Shown here: piece by piece, positions 16,057-24,760 of the stretch
Numbering within the stretch: position 1 is the first letter of the stretch
Layout: the number at the start of each line of letters is the position of its first letter
The notes under the pieces: generated by a model
Told to the model about the DNA's origin: nothing
Databases searched by the model: none
What the model saw: only the letters and a program-made list of their open reading frames with translations
Position numbers and translations under genes: made by a program
Origin: Photobacterium ganghwense
GTDB lineage: Bacteria > Pseudomonadota > Gammaproteobacteria > Enterobacterales > Vibrionaceae
Direction: 5' to 3'
Length of the DNA: 64,000 nt
Assembly (NCBI RefSeq): GCF_003025595.1
Contig: NZ_PYMI01000002.1
Span: 434,001 to 498,000 of the forward strand

Positions 16057-17208
16057 TCAGAGTGCGGCTTCCAGAATCGCTCGGCTGTCGTTCAGAGTGA
16101 TGTTGCCGTGTTCACCCAGTGCTGTCATACCGTGGCTTTCAAGGCTGCTCATCAGCACATCAATATCGCTCTCGCCCAGTTTCACGTCGGCAAGACGAGT
16201 TGGCACCTGCATTTCTTTGAAGAAAGCAATGGTTCGCTCAATGGCCGCGTCGATGCGTTCATCAACAGAACCTTCACGGATACCGAAGATACGCTCAGCA
16301 TATTGCAGCAGTTTTGCTTCTTTGTCGGCACGGCGTTCTTTCATGACCGCAGGCAGCACGATGCTGAGGGTACGGGCATGGTCGATACCATAGTTACCGG
16401 TGAGTTCATGGCCAATCATGTGAGTTGCCCAGTCGTGAGGCACCCCCACGCCAATCAGACCGTTTAATGCCTGAGTGGCGGTCCACATGATGTTGGCGCG
16501 CACATCCAGATCATCCGGGGTAGCCAGTGCTTTCGGGCCTTCTTCAATCAGATTGAGCAGCAGGCCTTCTGCAAAACGATCCTGTACTTTGGCATTCACC
16601 GGGAACGTCAGGTACTGCTCCATGACGTGGACAAAGGCATCGACAACGCCGTTGGCAACCTGGCGCGGAGACAGGCTCAGCGTGGTGGTTGGATCAAGTA
16701 CCGCAAACAGTGGCTGGACTTTGTCAGTCATGAAAGCCAGTTTGTCTTTACCGCGTGAAACCACTGCACCTTTGTTGCTCTCTGAGCCTGTGGCAGGCAG
16801 GGTAAGTACGCAACCCAGTGGCAGCGCAGCTTCTACCGTATGCTGCTTGGCCAGAATGTGCCACGGATCTTCACCTTCATAGCAGGCTGCCGCAGCGATG
16901 AACTTGGTACCGTCAATCACAGATCCTCCGCCAACGGCCAGCAGGTAGTCGAATTTCTCATTGCGGATTTTCTCTACTGCTTTCATCAGGGTGTCATATT
17001 GCGGGTTAGGCTCAACACCGGCAAATTCAGCCCATTCATGACTAGCAAGTGCTGCGCTGACTTGTTCGTACACGCCATTCTTCTTGATGGAGCCACCACC
17101 ATAAATCACCAGTACCTTCTTGTCTTTCGGAATGTCATTGGCGATAGCGGCGATTTGGCCTTCACCAAAATGGATGCGAGTTGGGTTCTGGTAGGTGAAT
17201 TTTTGCAT
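16057..17208 (-). CDS. yqhD: Iron-containing alcohol/aldehyde reductase, YqhD-like
   Basis: A protein of about 383 residues of the group III alcohol dehydrogenases, closest by eye to E. coli YqhD, an NADPH-dependent aldehyde reductase that detoxifies short-chain and lipid-peroxidation aldehydes. It shows IHFGEGQIAAI at the N-terminus, the LAVGGGSVIDGTKF nucleotide-binding loop, DAFVHVMEQY (metal Asp and His) and VPHDWATHMIGHEL...DHARTLSIVLPAV with further metal histidines. The ATG at 17208 gives the YqhD-like N-terminus MQKFTYQNPTRIHFG; the frame extension to 17238 is not needed. It is divergent from a YqhC-like AraC gene, as in E. coli. Confidence 0.9.
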   Translation of the reverse strand: MQKFTYQNPTRIHFGEGQIAAIANDIPKDKKVLVIYGGGSIKKNGVYEQVSAALASHEWAEFAGVEPNPQYDTLMKAVEKIRNEKFDYLLAVGGGSVIDGTKFIAAAACYEGEDPWHILAKQHTVEAALPLGCVLTLPATGSESNKGAVVSRGKDKLAFMTDKVQPLFAVLDPTTTLSLSPRQVANGVVDAFVHVMEQYLTFPVNAKVQDRFAEGLLLNLIEEGPKALATPDDLDVRANIMWTATQALNGLIGVGVPHDWATHMIGHELTGNYGIDHARTLSIVLPAVMKERRADKEAKLLQYAERIFGIREGSVDERIDAAIERTIAFFKEMQVPTRLADVKLGESDIDVLMSSLESHGMTALGEHGNITLNDSRAILEAAL

Positions 17209-17517
17209 GATACGTCTCCAGGGTAGTGACTGCCTCACTGATAAGGCGAGTGAGGCCTGTTTTAGTACGCCAACAAGTTTACGCCAGTTAAGACTGAAAG
17301 GTGATGCTCGATCCTGTTTAATGCTTGCCTATTTCTCTCAAAATAAGTGAGGCGTGTTTGTCAGAAAATACTTGTGGTTTGCCAGATTTCATATTGTCTT
17401 GGTTAGGGTCCTGCTTTGTGAGTCACTCAGTCATTTACCTTGTTTTCCGCCCCAACCCTGCCTAAGATGGCGGTGAAACTCAGGTTCAGAGAAAGCATCC
17501 AATTTGGGAATACCACG
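17209..17517. other. Divergent promoter region of yqhD- and yqhC-like genes
   Basis: 309 bp carrying the outward promoters of the two genes. I see no clear dyad. The AraC reading frame stays open back to 17440, but those codons look non-coding. Confidence 0.5.
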
Positions 17518-18414
17518 ATGAAAAAGTGTCAGGAAAAAGGTGAACAGCTTTGCCATTACTATGGTTTGAGCCATCAGGCCGGAATTGTTGAGACCGAGGT
17601 TCCTGGCGTTCGCCTGTTCAGAATCAACAAATACCACAAAGTGACACCTCAGATGTATCAGCAAGGGGTTGTCGTGATCTTACAGGGGAATAAGATTGGT
17701 CATCTCAACGATTATCGTTTTGAGTACGATACCGAACATTGCCTGATTGTGGCAACGCCATACCCTATCGCCTGTGAAACTTTTGCATCTGAAGACGCGC
17801 CGTTGATTGGCATTGATATTGATTTCGATCGAACCCTATTGCAGGAGCTGGTGGATAGCGTCGAACAGCATGACGATGGTACGCTGTGTTGGCGTGAAGA
17901 GTCTGGCCGTGGGGTCGCTGTAACGCCAATCACGTCGGGAATTGAAGACAGTGTCTGTCGACTGCTCAGTTGCCTGGATAAACCGTTGGATGCCAAAGTC
18001 CTTGGGCGCCAGTTACTGCGAGAGTTTTATTTTCAGTTACTGAAAAGTGAGCAGGGATACCTGCTGTCACAATATTGTAAGCAGGACAGTGCTCTGTCGA
18101 AAGTCTCGCGGGTGATTAACCATGTTCAGGTTCACTTCGATCAGAAATTGTCGATTGAAGAGTTGGCGGAAATGGCAGGGATGAGCGTTTCAGCATTTCA
18201 CCGAACCTTCAAGCAAGTGGTGACCGATCCACCGTTACAGTACATCAAGAAAATTCGCCTGAACAAAGCAAAAACTCTGATGATTCAGGAAGGGATGCCC
18301 GCTAATGTGGCCGCGATAAAAGTCGGTTATGAAAGTCCAACCCAGTTTAGTCGGGAGTTCAAGCGGTATTTTGGCTTGCCGCCGAGCAAGGCGGGACAAC
18401 TGGCGCTGGCCTGA
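17518..18414 (+). CDS. AraC-family regulator, YqhC-like
   Basis: About 298 residues from ATG 17518. The N-terminal AraC_N cupin-like sensor (VRLFRINKYHKVTPQMYQQGVVVILQGNK ... PYPIACETFASEDAPLIGIDIDFD) matches the family of E. coli YqhC, which activates yqhD on aldehyde exposure. The C-terminal double HTH follows (SIEELAEMAGMSVSAFHRTFKQVVTDPPLQYIKKIRLNKA ... VGYESPTQFSREFKRYFG). There are cysteines in the sensor half, as expected for electrophile sensing. Divergent from the YqhD-like gene, its probable target. Confidence 0.88.
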   Translation: MKKCQEKGEQLCHYYGLSHQAGIVETEVPGVRLFRINKYHKVTPQMYQQGVVVILQGNKIGHLNDYRFEYDTEHCLIVATPYPIACETFASEDAPLIGIDIDFDRTLLQELVDSVEQHDDGTLCWREESGRGVAVTPITSGIEDSVCRLLSCLDKPLDAKVLGRQLLREFYFQLLKSEQGYLLSQYCKQDSALSKVSRVINHVQVHFDQKLSIEELAEMAGMSVSAFHRTFKQVVTDPPLQYIKKIRLNKAKTLMIQEGMPANVAAIKVGYESPTQFSREFKRYFGLPPSKAGQLALA

Positions 18415-18711
18415 GGAGTGGGCTCGCTAATGCTGCGCGGTGGCTTTGATCGAAAGCGGTCATTTTGCCTTTTGAGCATCAGATGTCTTGCGCAACGTTT
18501 GGTATACCGTTTCGTATGATTCATAAAAGTGGTGGCGAAAAAAATGTGCCGTTCAGCGTGCATTCAGATTAAAAACGATGTTTTATATTTTAAGTTGTGG
18601 TTAAGGTTGCAGGTGTAAGGTGTTTAACGAAGACAAACTTTACACACAATTTTTTTTCAACAGGTCGGTCAGGTGTGACCGGGCTGAGTGGAAGAGATAG
18701 GAGCAAAAAAG

Positions 18712-19221
18712 ATGAAAAAAATCACTGCAATCTCAACACTGGCACTGGCTGTAATGGCTGCTTCTCCTGCATTTGCTGCTGACACTGAATGGTTTGTTGG
18801 TGGCGGTGTTGGTTACCAGAACGACAACGTAAAAGGTCAGTACGAACAAAACGGCGAAGATGCGACTTACCAACTGCGTGGTGGTGCCATCATCAACGAT
18901 CACCACCGTCTGATGGGTACTTACAGCTATATGGATAAGTCAGAGCAAAACATGTTCTTGGCTTCATACGATTACCTACTGCCAGTTCATCAGAAAGTGA
19001 ACCTGTTTGCGGGTGTATCTGCCGGTTTTGCTGACAGCGAAATTAACAACGACAGCTCATCTGACTTTGTATGGGGCGGCCAGGTAGGTGCGATGTACAA
19101 AATCACCGACAACTGGTCAACAGATCTGACTTACCGTTACCTGGATCAGGATTACAAAGAGAACAACACCAAGATCGACTACTCCCAGCAAGTTGTCTGG
19201 TCTGTGGACTACCACTTCTAA
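18712..19221 (+). CDS. Small outer-membrane beta-barrel protein
   Basis: About 169 residues with a signal peptide (MKKITAISTLALAVMAASPAFA) and a mature chain of alternating residues with aromatic girdle, ending in VVWSVDYHF: a C-terminal Phe as required for BAM-mediated outer-membrane insertion. Predicted eight strands, OmpA/OmpX-like; function not known. Codon use (CGT, GGT, AAC, CTG) and the AGGAG Shine-Dalgarno suggest high expression, unlike its neighbours. The start at 18712 follows ATAGGAG; an upstream in-frame start at 18688 would disrupt the signal peptide. Confidence 0.85.
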   Translation: MKKITAISTLALAVMAASPAFAADTEWFVGGGVGYQNDNVKGQYEQNGEDATYQLRGGAIINDHHRLMGTYSYMDKSEQNMFLASYDYLLPVHQKVNLFAGVSAGFADSEINNDSSSDFVWGGQVGAMYKITDNWSTDLTYRYLDQDYKENNTKIDYSQQVVWSVDYHF

Positions 19222-19242
19222 TCCCATCCCGGATATGAAGAC

Positions 19243-19269
19243 AGGGGAAGCATTGGCTTCCCCTTTTTT
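19243..19269 (+). terminator. Rho-independent terminator of the barrel gene
   Basis: AGGGGAAG-CATTGG-CTTCCCCT followed by TTTTT, 21 bp past the stop codon. Confidence 0.9.
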
Positions 19270-19338
19270 GTGGCTTTTGCTTACCACGAATACCTGCTAT
19301 AACTGATTGTAATCAAATAAATATCAGGAGTTAAACGG

Positions 19339-19815
19339 ATGCGGTTGGGTAAAGCTGTACAGGTGATGGTTTTTCTGTCTGGTTTGGCAGGTTCAGGTAT
19401 GGCCGGCGCAACCAGTCTGGAAGGCGGCACCTGGCGTTGCCTGCGCCCTGATACGCCTGACAATATCCGGGAATGGACAACGTATCATTTCAATCACGAC
19501 GGCACGATCCACTCTCAGGAGTGGGTGCAAACCCGCCAGGGTGATGAGATCGCGCTGGATTTTACCATGACGGTGGATTATCAACTGTCTCACAACGGTA
19601 AGCAGTATGTGCTGAAACCGGTTTTGTTACAACGTAACATCAAGGTGGACCGCGACAACCTCAACCCTTTTGACGCGGATGCACTACGTGATTTACTGGG
19701 ATACCGAATTTTCTTTGAACCTGAATTCGGGGATGAAAATCACGCACGCTTTGAAATGCGCCACCATATCACGCCTAACCAGCGGTTTATCCTCCACTGT
19801 AGCCGCCAAATCTGA
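19339..19815 (+). CDS. Exported protein of unknown function
   Basis: 158 residues with an AGGAG Shine-Dalgarno and a signal peptide ending near GMAGA (about residue 24). The mature part is beta-rich (GTWRCLRPDTPDNIREWTTYHFNHDGTIHSQEWV) with two cysteines, one near each end, that could pair in the periplasm. I do not recognise the family. It stands alone between the barrel gene and an AraC regulator. Confidence 0.7.
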   Translation: MRLGKAVQVMVFLSGLAGSGMAGATSLEGGTWRCLRPDTPDNIREWTTYHFNHDGTIHSQEWVQTRQGDEIALDFTMTVDYQLSHNGKQYVLKPVLLQRNIKVDRDNLNPFDADALRDLLGYRIFFEPEFGDENHARFEMRHHITPNQRFILHCSRQI

Positions 19816-19904
19816 GTGGGTTAGCCTCATCTGAAGAATGTGCAGCCTTTGATTTTGGTCGCGTTCATTTTCTGATTTAACCAAAAGTCAGTCGCTGCCC
19901 AATA

Positions 19905-19949
19905 TCTAAATCTAAATCTAAACCTAAACCTAAACCTAAACCTAAACCT
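19905..19949. repeat. Hexanucleotide array YCTAAA x7.5
   Basis: Three TCTAAA units then four CCTAAA units and a partial CCT, in the gap between convergent genes. Copy number of such arrays is likely to vary between strains. Confidence 0.95.
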
Positions 19950-20067
19950 CAAATCCTACTCTTAAAGGGGCATGAAACCATGCCTTGGTTGGGTTTTCTG
20001 TGTCCAGTTCCTTGCACCTCATTTCTTCTGGCAACGACAGCGCAGAGAGTGATGCAGGCGAGAGGCT

Positions 20068-21099
20068 TCAGTGGCGCATCCGCTCCAGCAATTTTTCTTT
20101 GTACTGGGTTGGTGTCTCTCGCCGCTGACGTTGAAACGCCTTGCTGAAACTTTGCACGTTCGAGTAGCCCAGTTTGGCTGCAATTTCTGCAATGGGGATA
20201 TCCGCCTGCATATACTGTATAGCCTGATTACACAGCACATAGCTGGTAATTGACGTGAAGTTCCAGCCATAAAGACGCAAACGTCGCTGAAATTGCTGAG
20301 GTGACAGCGAGAATTTTCCGGCCACGGTATCCAGTGACGGAAAACCGAAACAGCGCGAATAATTGATCATTTCATAGACCGTTTTTGCGGCATCGTGGGG
20401 CTGGGGCATATTGAGAAATTCATCCAGCTCCAGGTTAGACAGCATCATCGGGCGCTGGCTCTGATACAAATGCTGATTACTCTGCTCCAGCACAGAAACA
20501 TACAGCCAGACTTTGGTTTTAGGGGCATTCCAGCGAATGTCGCAACCGAAAAATGCCCGCAGTGCTTTCTCACCACAGGGAGGACCAGAGATCTCGACAT
20601 TGAGGGGTTGGTAATTATGACCCAGAAAGTCGCGCAGGGTATTGGTGAACATGATTGCCATGCGCAGGCTGTCATGCAGCCGTCCTCGACCGTGCGAAAA
20701 ATGGTTGTCGTAGCACCATTTGATGAACTTCCCGGACTGTTCGCCGTAAAACGTCGCTCCGGCCTGCAGACAGCTGGTACCGTAATTGATTCGGCGAAAT
20801 GATAAGGCCAATTCCGGTGAGGATAAAAACCACTCGCCGAGTCTATCCATCTCTCTAAACGTCAAATCTTCAGCCAGCTTGACCATAAACGCCGGGTCAC
20901 CGGTTTGTCTTTCCATGTTTTCTAACCAGCGATTGATATCGGAGAACGGAATTAACCGCATCGGTTCACGATACAGGACTTCTGGGATATCCAGTTGAGC
21001 CGGCGACAGACTGTAATGGCGGTTCAGTGCTTTCAGTAACGGCTGAAGAAAAATGGCCCGGGTAAAGGCAGCATTGAACAGGGGAGGGGACACAGACAT
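20068..21099 (-). CDS. AraC-family regulator (Arabinose_bd-type N-terminus)
   Basis: 343 residues. The N-terminal half (residues about 20-210) has the LLKALNRHYSLSPAQLDIPEVLYREP and DPAFMVKLAEDLTFREMDRLGEWFLSSPELA features of regulators such as OruR and ArgR-type AraC proteins. The C-terminus carries the AraC HTH pair ending IAEIAAKLGYSNVQSFSKAFQRQRRETPTQYKEKL. It is divergent from the membrane-protein/HlyD pair at 21266-22898 and is the obvious candidate regulator of it. Effector unknown. Confidence 0.88.
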   Translation of the reverse strand: MSVSPPLFNAAFTRAIFLQPLLKALNRHYSLSPAQLDIPEVLYREPMRLIPFSDINRWLENMERQTGDPAFMVKLAEDLTFREMDRLGEWFLSSPELALSFRRINYGTSCLQAGATFYGEQSGKFIKWCYDNHFSHGRGRLHDSLRMAIMFTNTLRDFLGHNYQPLNVEISGPPCGEKALRAFFGCDIRWNAPKTKVWLYVSVLEQSNQHLYQSQRPMMLSNLELDEFLNMPQPHDAAKTVYEMINYSRCFGFPSLDTVAGKFSLSPQQFQRRLRLYGWNFTSITSYVLCNQAIQYMQADIPIAEIAAKLGYSNVQSFSKAFQRQRRETPTQYKEKLLERMRH

Positions 21100-21265
21100 G
21101 GTTTGAGTCTTCAGGGCTGATTGGCATGGTTAGATTATTTCATAGATCTGCTTAATTTGAATGAATCTGTCCGTATTTATTACAGCAGCCCACCTGATCT
21201 CACAAAATCACCTGCATAAAAACAATGTATTACATCTGACTTTTTGGTTCAGAACAGGAGAAGAA

Positions 21266-21682
21266 ATGAGTCTCGTCAGCATGCCATTTGTTGATACCGG
21301 GGTGGATACTACCCTGCATATCGTGGCGGGCGTGGTACTGGTAGGTGCCATTGTTGCCGCTGCATACGGATTTTGGCGCATTCATGAATTACCTATTCAG
21401 AAAGCCCACAAAAAAGAGCATCGCCAGCTAGGGCTGATTACAGCCCTGACCTGGATTGGATTTATCTGGCACTGGGTGTGGGTGATGGCGGTGATCATTG
21501 CGTTTGTCGATGGTGAAGCGGCGCTGCGCCGGATCCGTGATATCTGGTTCGGTCGCGATGAAGAAGCGGCGAAGCACCCGGTAAAGAGTGATGCGTTGTC
21601 AGCAACGGCGGCACATGCACCACACTCTTCGCGTCAGGTGGCGGCGGGAGAAAACGTGTCGACGGAGGCTGATCATGCTTGA
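21266..21682 (+). CDS. Inner-membrane partner protein of an HlyD-type adaptor
   Basis: About 138 residues. Two or three hydrophobic segments (HIVAGVVLVGAIVAAAYGFW and LGLITALTWIGFIWHWVWVMAVIIAFV) are separated by a Lys/His-rich loop. The C-terminal 50 residues are polar, probably cytoplasmic. The ATG at 21266 has an AGGAG Shine-Dalgarno. It overlaps the HlyD gene by 8 bp, so the two are co-translated; small membrane proteins of this kind (compare YibI with YibH) often accompany such adaptors. I do not recognise a named family with confidence. Confidence 0.75.
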   Translation: MSLVSMPFVDTGVDTTLHIVAGVVLVGAIVAAAYGFWRIHELPIQKAHKKEHRQLGLITALTWIGFIWHWVWVMAVIIAFVDGEAALRRIRDIWFGRDEEAAKHPVKSDALSATAAHAPHSSRQVAAGENVSTEADHA

Positions 21683-22898
21683 AGGATTAGCGGTATGGGC
21701 GCTGTTTATTTACCTGTTACGTATGGTCGGCATGCCATGGAACAAATACACCCAGTCATTCGCCTATCTTGGTGGTGGCGGCTGGCTGATTTTTGTCTGG
21801 ATCGGACTGATTACGTTTGCGCCGATGGACATGTCTGGCGGGTCGGTCGTGCAGTCGCCGTTTATTCAGCTTCGACCAGCCTCCAAAGATATTCGTGGTC
21901 ATGTGGACCAGATTCTGGTGAAGCCAAATGAGAAAGTGAAGCAAGGGCAGTTGATTTATACCCTAAATAGCGAACCGTACCAGATTGCGCTGAACAAGGC
22001 GGAAGCCAAACTGGCGTCGACAGCAGCGACCCTGTCGATTGCTCGTGAGGATGTCCGCATCGCCCATGAGAATAAACTGGCCGCTGAGGAAGACATCGAG
22101 ATTGCGGAAAACCAGCTCATTGCGGCGAAAGAAGATTTGACGTGGAAACAGACGACGCTACAGCGTTATGTCGAGCAGAACCGTATTGTGCAGCATACCA
22201 TCACTGAAACTCAGCTAGATGAACAGCGCACGGCCGTTAATGTTGCCAAGGCTGAGCAGGTAACACTGGTCTCCAAAGTTGAGCAAGCGAAGCTGGCAGC
22301 GAACCGCGCGACGCTGGCTTGGGAGAAAGCCCAACTGGAAGTCAGCAGCCGGGAAGCGGCTTTGGCAGAAAAGCAGGAATTGGTCGCACAGGCTGAATGG
22401 AATCTGGACCATACCCGTATATATGCGCCCGCCGATGGTTATTTGACCAACTTCATCATGCGTGAAGGGCAATATGTTGGTGTGATTCCGCGTATTCAAA
22501 TGTATACCAACGAAAAATACGTGTTGATGCGGGTAAATCATCAGGCGATTCGCAATGTGAAAGTGGGTCAGCGAGCTGAGTTTGCGTCTGCGGTGTATCC
22601 CGGCACTATTTTTAATGCGCAAGTGGAAGGCATTATCGAAGCAACCGGCGAAAGTCAGGGCAACCTGATTGGACGGGATGAATATGTGCGTATGACAACG
22701 GGTCAAAATGCTATGAACAAGCACCATTTTGTTCGTCTGAAGCTGGAAGAATCTGCGGGGTATGACATTCCGGTCGGCTCAGCTGGTATCGCATGGATCA
22801 GTGCTGAAAAGCCTAACAGTTTCCTGCAGTTTCTGGATGTGCTGCGTGGCATCATCATTCGTATGAAATCTCAGATCTTCTATATCTGGTCCATGTAA
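21675..22898 (+). CDS. HlyD/EmrA-like membrane-fusion adaptor
   Basis: About 407 residues. Two N-terminal membrane helices (LAVWALFIYLLRMVGM and GGGGWLIFVWIGLITF) precede a barrel-sandwich half (KDIRGHVDQILVKPNEKVKQGQLIYTL), a long coiled-coil hairpin (residues about 95-230, rich in Ala/Glu/Gln) and the second half (YAPADGYLTNFIMREGQYVG). This is the YibH/EmrA layout. The start at 21675 follows GGAGG; the long upstream frame overlaps the preceding gene and is not used. No dedicated pump follows, so the partner transporter is unknown or is the small upstream membrane protein. Confidence 0.88.
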   Translation: MLEGLAVWALFIYLLRMVGMPWNKYTQSFAYLGGGGWLIFVWIGLITFAPMDMSGGSVVQSPFIQLRPASKDIRGHVDQILVKPNEKVKQGQLIYTLNSEPYQIALNKAEAKLASTAATLSIAREDVRIAHENKLAAEEDIEIAENQLIAAKEDLTWKQTTLQRYVEQNRIVQHTITETQLDEQRTAVNVAKAEQVTLVSKVEQAKLAANRATLAWEKAQLEVSSREAALAEKQELVAQAEWNLDHTRIYAPADGYLTNFIMREGQYVGVIPRIQMYTNEKYVLMRVNHQAIRNVKVGQRAEFASAVYPGTIFNAQVEGIIEATGESQGNLIGRDEYVRMTTGQNAMNKHHFVRLKLEESAGYDIPVGSAGIAWISAEKPNSFLQFLDVLRGIIIRMKSQIFYIWSM

Positions 22899-23229
22899 TC
22901 CTGAGGCAGTGGATAATAGACAAACGGATAAAAAGAAAATGTGAGAGAAGAAACCGAGTAGGACTTGGATAGACGCACGCCTTAGCCGCAATCCCGGCTA
23001 AGGCCACAAGCGCAGCCAAGTCTGAAAAACACTATTCAACGATTTCTACGTTCATGCTGACCGTAGTTTGCTGCAACCCTTGAGGCTGGGGTTGCAGCTT
23101 TTTTTTGTTTAATTCAGCAGGGCGGATCGGCTGAGCCACAAGCGCGGGAGGACACACCCAAGTGAATACCAGTTATCAGGAGGATTCCAGTTATCAGGTG
23201 GATTCAAGGTAAGAGCCGATGTAAAGACA
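22899..23229. other. Gap between convergent genes
   Basis: 331 bp with a strong terminator (23070-23106) and a tandem duplication of an 18-bp unit at 23170-23205 (CAGTTATCAGG-W-GGATTC). No gene seen. Confidence 0.6.
23070..23106 (+). terminator. Rho-independent terminator after the HlyD gene
   Basis: GCTGCAACCC / GGGTTGCAGC stem, 9-nt loop, then eight T residues. Confidence 0.92.
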
Positions 23230-24402
23230 TCAGTCCTGACGTAACGTTTTGACCGTGGAGATGGGGGTCGGGTAGCGCTTCACGACCCAGTAGGTCGACA
23301 GAATAAAGGTGGCCATAGTCGCAAACTGAATGAACAGCGCTGCCTGATTGGACAGCATGCCGGTCTCCATGGCGGCATAAGCGACCAGGAAGGAAAACTC
23401 ACTTGCCTGACTGAGCCGGGCACTGAGTTCCTGATGCATACTGGGTTTCTCTTTGGCCAGCTGCAAGGCAACTTTAAATCCCCAAAATTTCACACCAACC
23501 AGAATAACCCCAAATGCCAGCCCCAGCAGGCTGTAGATATTGGCTTGCTGAATATCTATTCTGGCCCCGATGGCAAAGAAAAACAGGATAAGGAAAAACT
23601 CCCGCAGCGGTTTGAGGTGGACGGCAATAGCCTGTGATACCTGACTGACCGCAATGGACAGCCCCGCGATAAATGCGCCGCTTTCGTAAGACAACCCCAC
23701 CTGATGTGCGAGCTCTGACCAGAAAAAACACCAGGCTAAGGTGGTCACAAAGCTGTATTCCTGAATGACATCGAAACGCCGGAACAGGGGCAAAATCACA
23801 AATCTTACCCCCAGAAAAGCCATCACACACATCAGAGCAAACTCGCCCAGCATCATCAGGAAGCTCAATGCCATTGCCTCACCGCTTTCCATGTTGAGGA
23901 AAATAATGACGCTGATCGCCAGAATATCCTGTACCAGCAAAATACTGGTAATCACTTCCCCCATACGTTTGTGGTGCAGAGTGGTGGTCGGAATGAGCTT
24001 TAGTCCGATGACGGTACTGGAAAACATCAAGGCCGCGGCAATGATTGCAGAATCCAGTAGTGGCAGTCGGATCAGCAGGCAAAATCCGAGGGTCACGGCA
24101 AAAAAGAAAGCGCTGGTGCACAGAGTGATAATGGCGCTTTCATGAAACAGACTGAGCAGCTTTTTGGGTTGCAGGTTCAGGCCGATCAAAAACAACAGCA
24201 GAATGACCCCCAGATTACCGAACTGAGTAATATTTTCGGCACTGGTGACCAGATTGAGCCCGTGTGGCCCCAGCAGCAGACCGGCCGCAATGTAGGCAAG
24301 AATGATGGGCTGGCAGGCATATAGAAACAGGGTGCCCAACAGGGCTGCGCTGATAATGATCACGCAAAGCTCAAAAATCAGGGGAGCTAAGTCAAGGGAC
24401 AT
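23230..24402 (-). CDS. CPA2-family monovalent cation/proton antiporter
   Basis: A 390-residue polytopic membrane protein with about twelve helices, matching the KefB/KefC membrane domain: PIILAYIAAGLLLGPHGLNLV, NLGVILLLFLIGLNLQPKKL, the SSTVIGLKLIPTTTLHHKRMGEVITSILLVQDILAI motif with the ion-site Gln-Asp, and FFFAIGARIDI. It lacks the C-terminal RCK/TrkA-N domain of Kef systems, so it is unlikely to be gated by glutathione adducts or nucleotides in that manner. Probably exchanges Na+ or K+ for H+. Monocistronic. Confidence 0.87.
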   Translation of the reverse strand: MSLDLAPLIFELCVIIISAALLGTLFLYACQPIILAYIAAGLLLGPHGLNLVTSAENITQFGNLGVILLLFLIGLNLQPKKLLSLFHESAIITLCTSAFFFAVTLGFCLLIRLPLLDSAIIAAALMFSSTVIGLKLIPTTTLHHKRMGEVITSILLVQDILAISVIIFLNMESGEAMALSFLMMLGEFALMCVMAFLGVRFVILPLFRRFDVIQEYSFVTTLAWCFFWSELAHQVGLSYESGAFIAGLSIAVSQVSQAIAVHLKPLREFFLILFFFAIGARIDIQQANIYSLLGLAFGVILVGVKFWGFKVALQLAKEKPSMHQELSARLSQASEFSFLVAYAAMETGMLSNQAALFIQFATMATFILSTYWVVKRYPTPISTVKTLRQD

Positions 24403-24760
24403 ACAGGCAGTACCACAGTCTTTCAGAGGGCAGTCTTTATTGTGGTTCAGAACCTCAGGGTGTGCTTAGGTGCCAGATTGCGTATCATGTCTGGGTTTCT
24501 GTATAACGCTGTATGTGCAAGTTGCTGAAATAAAGTGCGGATGCAATGCGTCCATACCAGCAGACCAGAACAGCTTGAGACTGACAACTGACAGAAGACT
24601 TGGTTGCCCTGTGGGAGGGTTCAGGCACGTGTTTGACATTAGCTGTGCTTGTCAGATAAGGAGACTGGTTGTTTTTTAGAGCTATTGCTCTAGAATTGGC
24701 AGTTTCAATCCGTCTCTATCGTCAACGGTAAACGGCCAGGAATGGTTTATAGGTAAAAAA
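24403..24760. other. Divergent promoter region before the TolC operon
   Basis: 358 bp. It holds a perfect dyad at 24677-24692 (see that entry) and AT-rich promoter-like sequence, and no gene. Confidence 0.5.
24677..24692. promoter_or_regulatory. Palindrome TAGAGC-TATT-GCTCTA upstream of the export operon
   Basis: Perfect 6-bp arms around 4 bp, 69 bp before the TolC-like start. It could be an operator for an efflux repressor; no regulator gene is adjacent. Confidence 0.35.
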
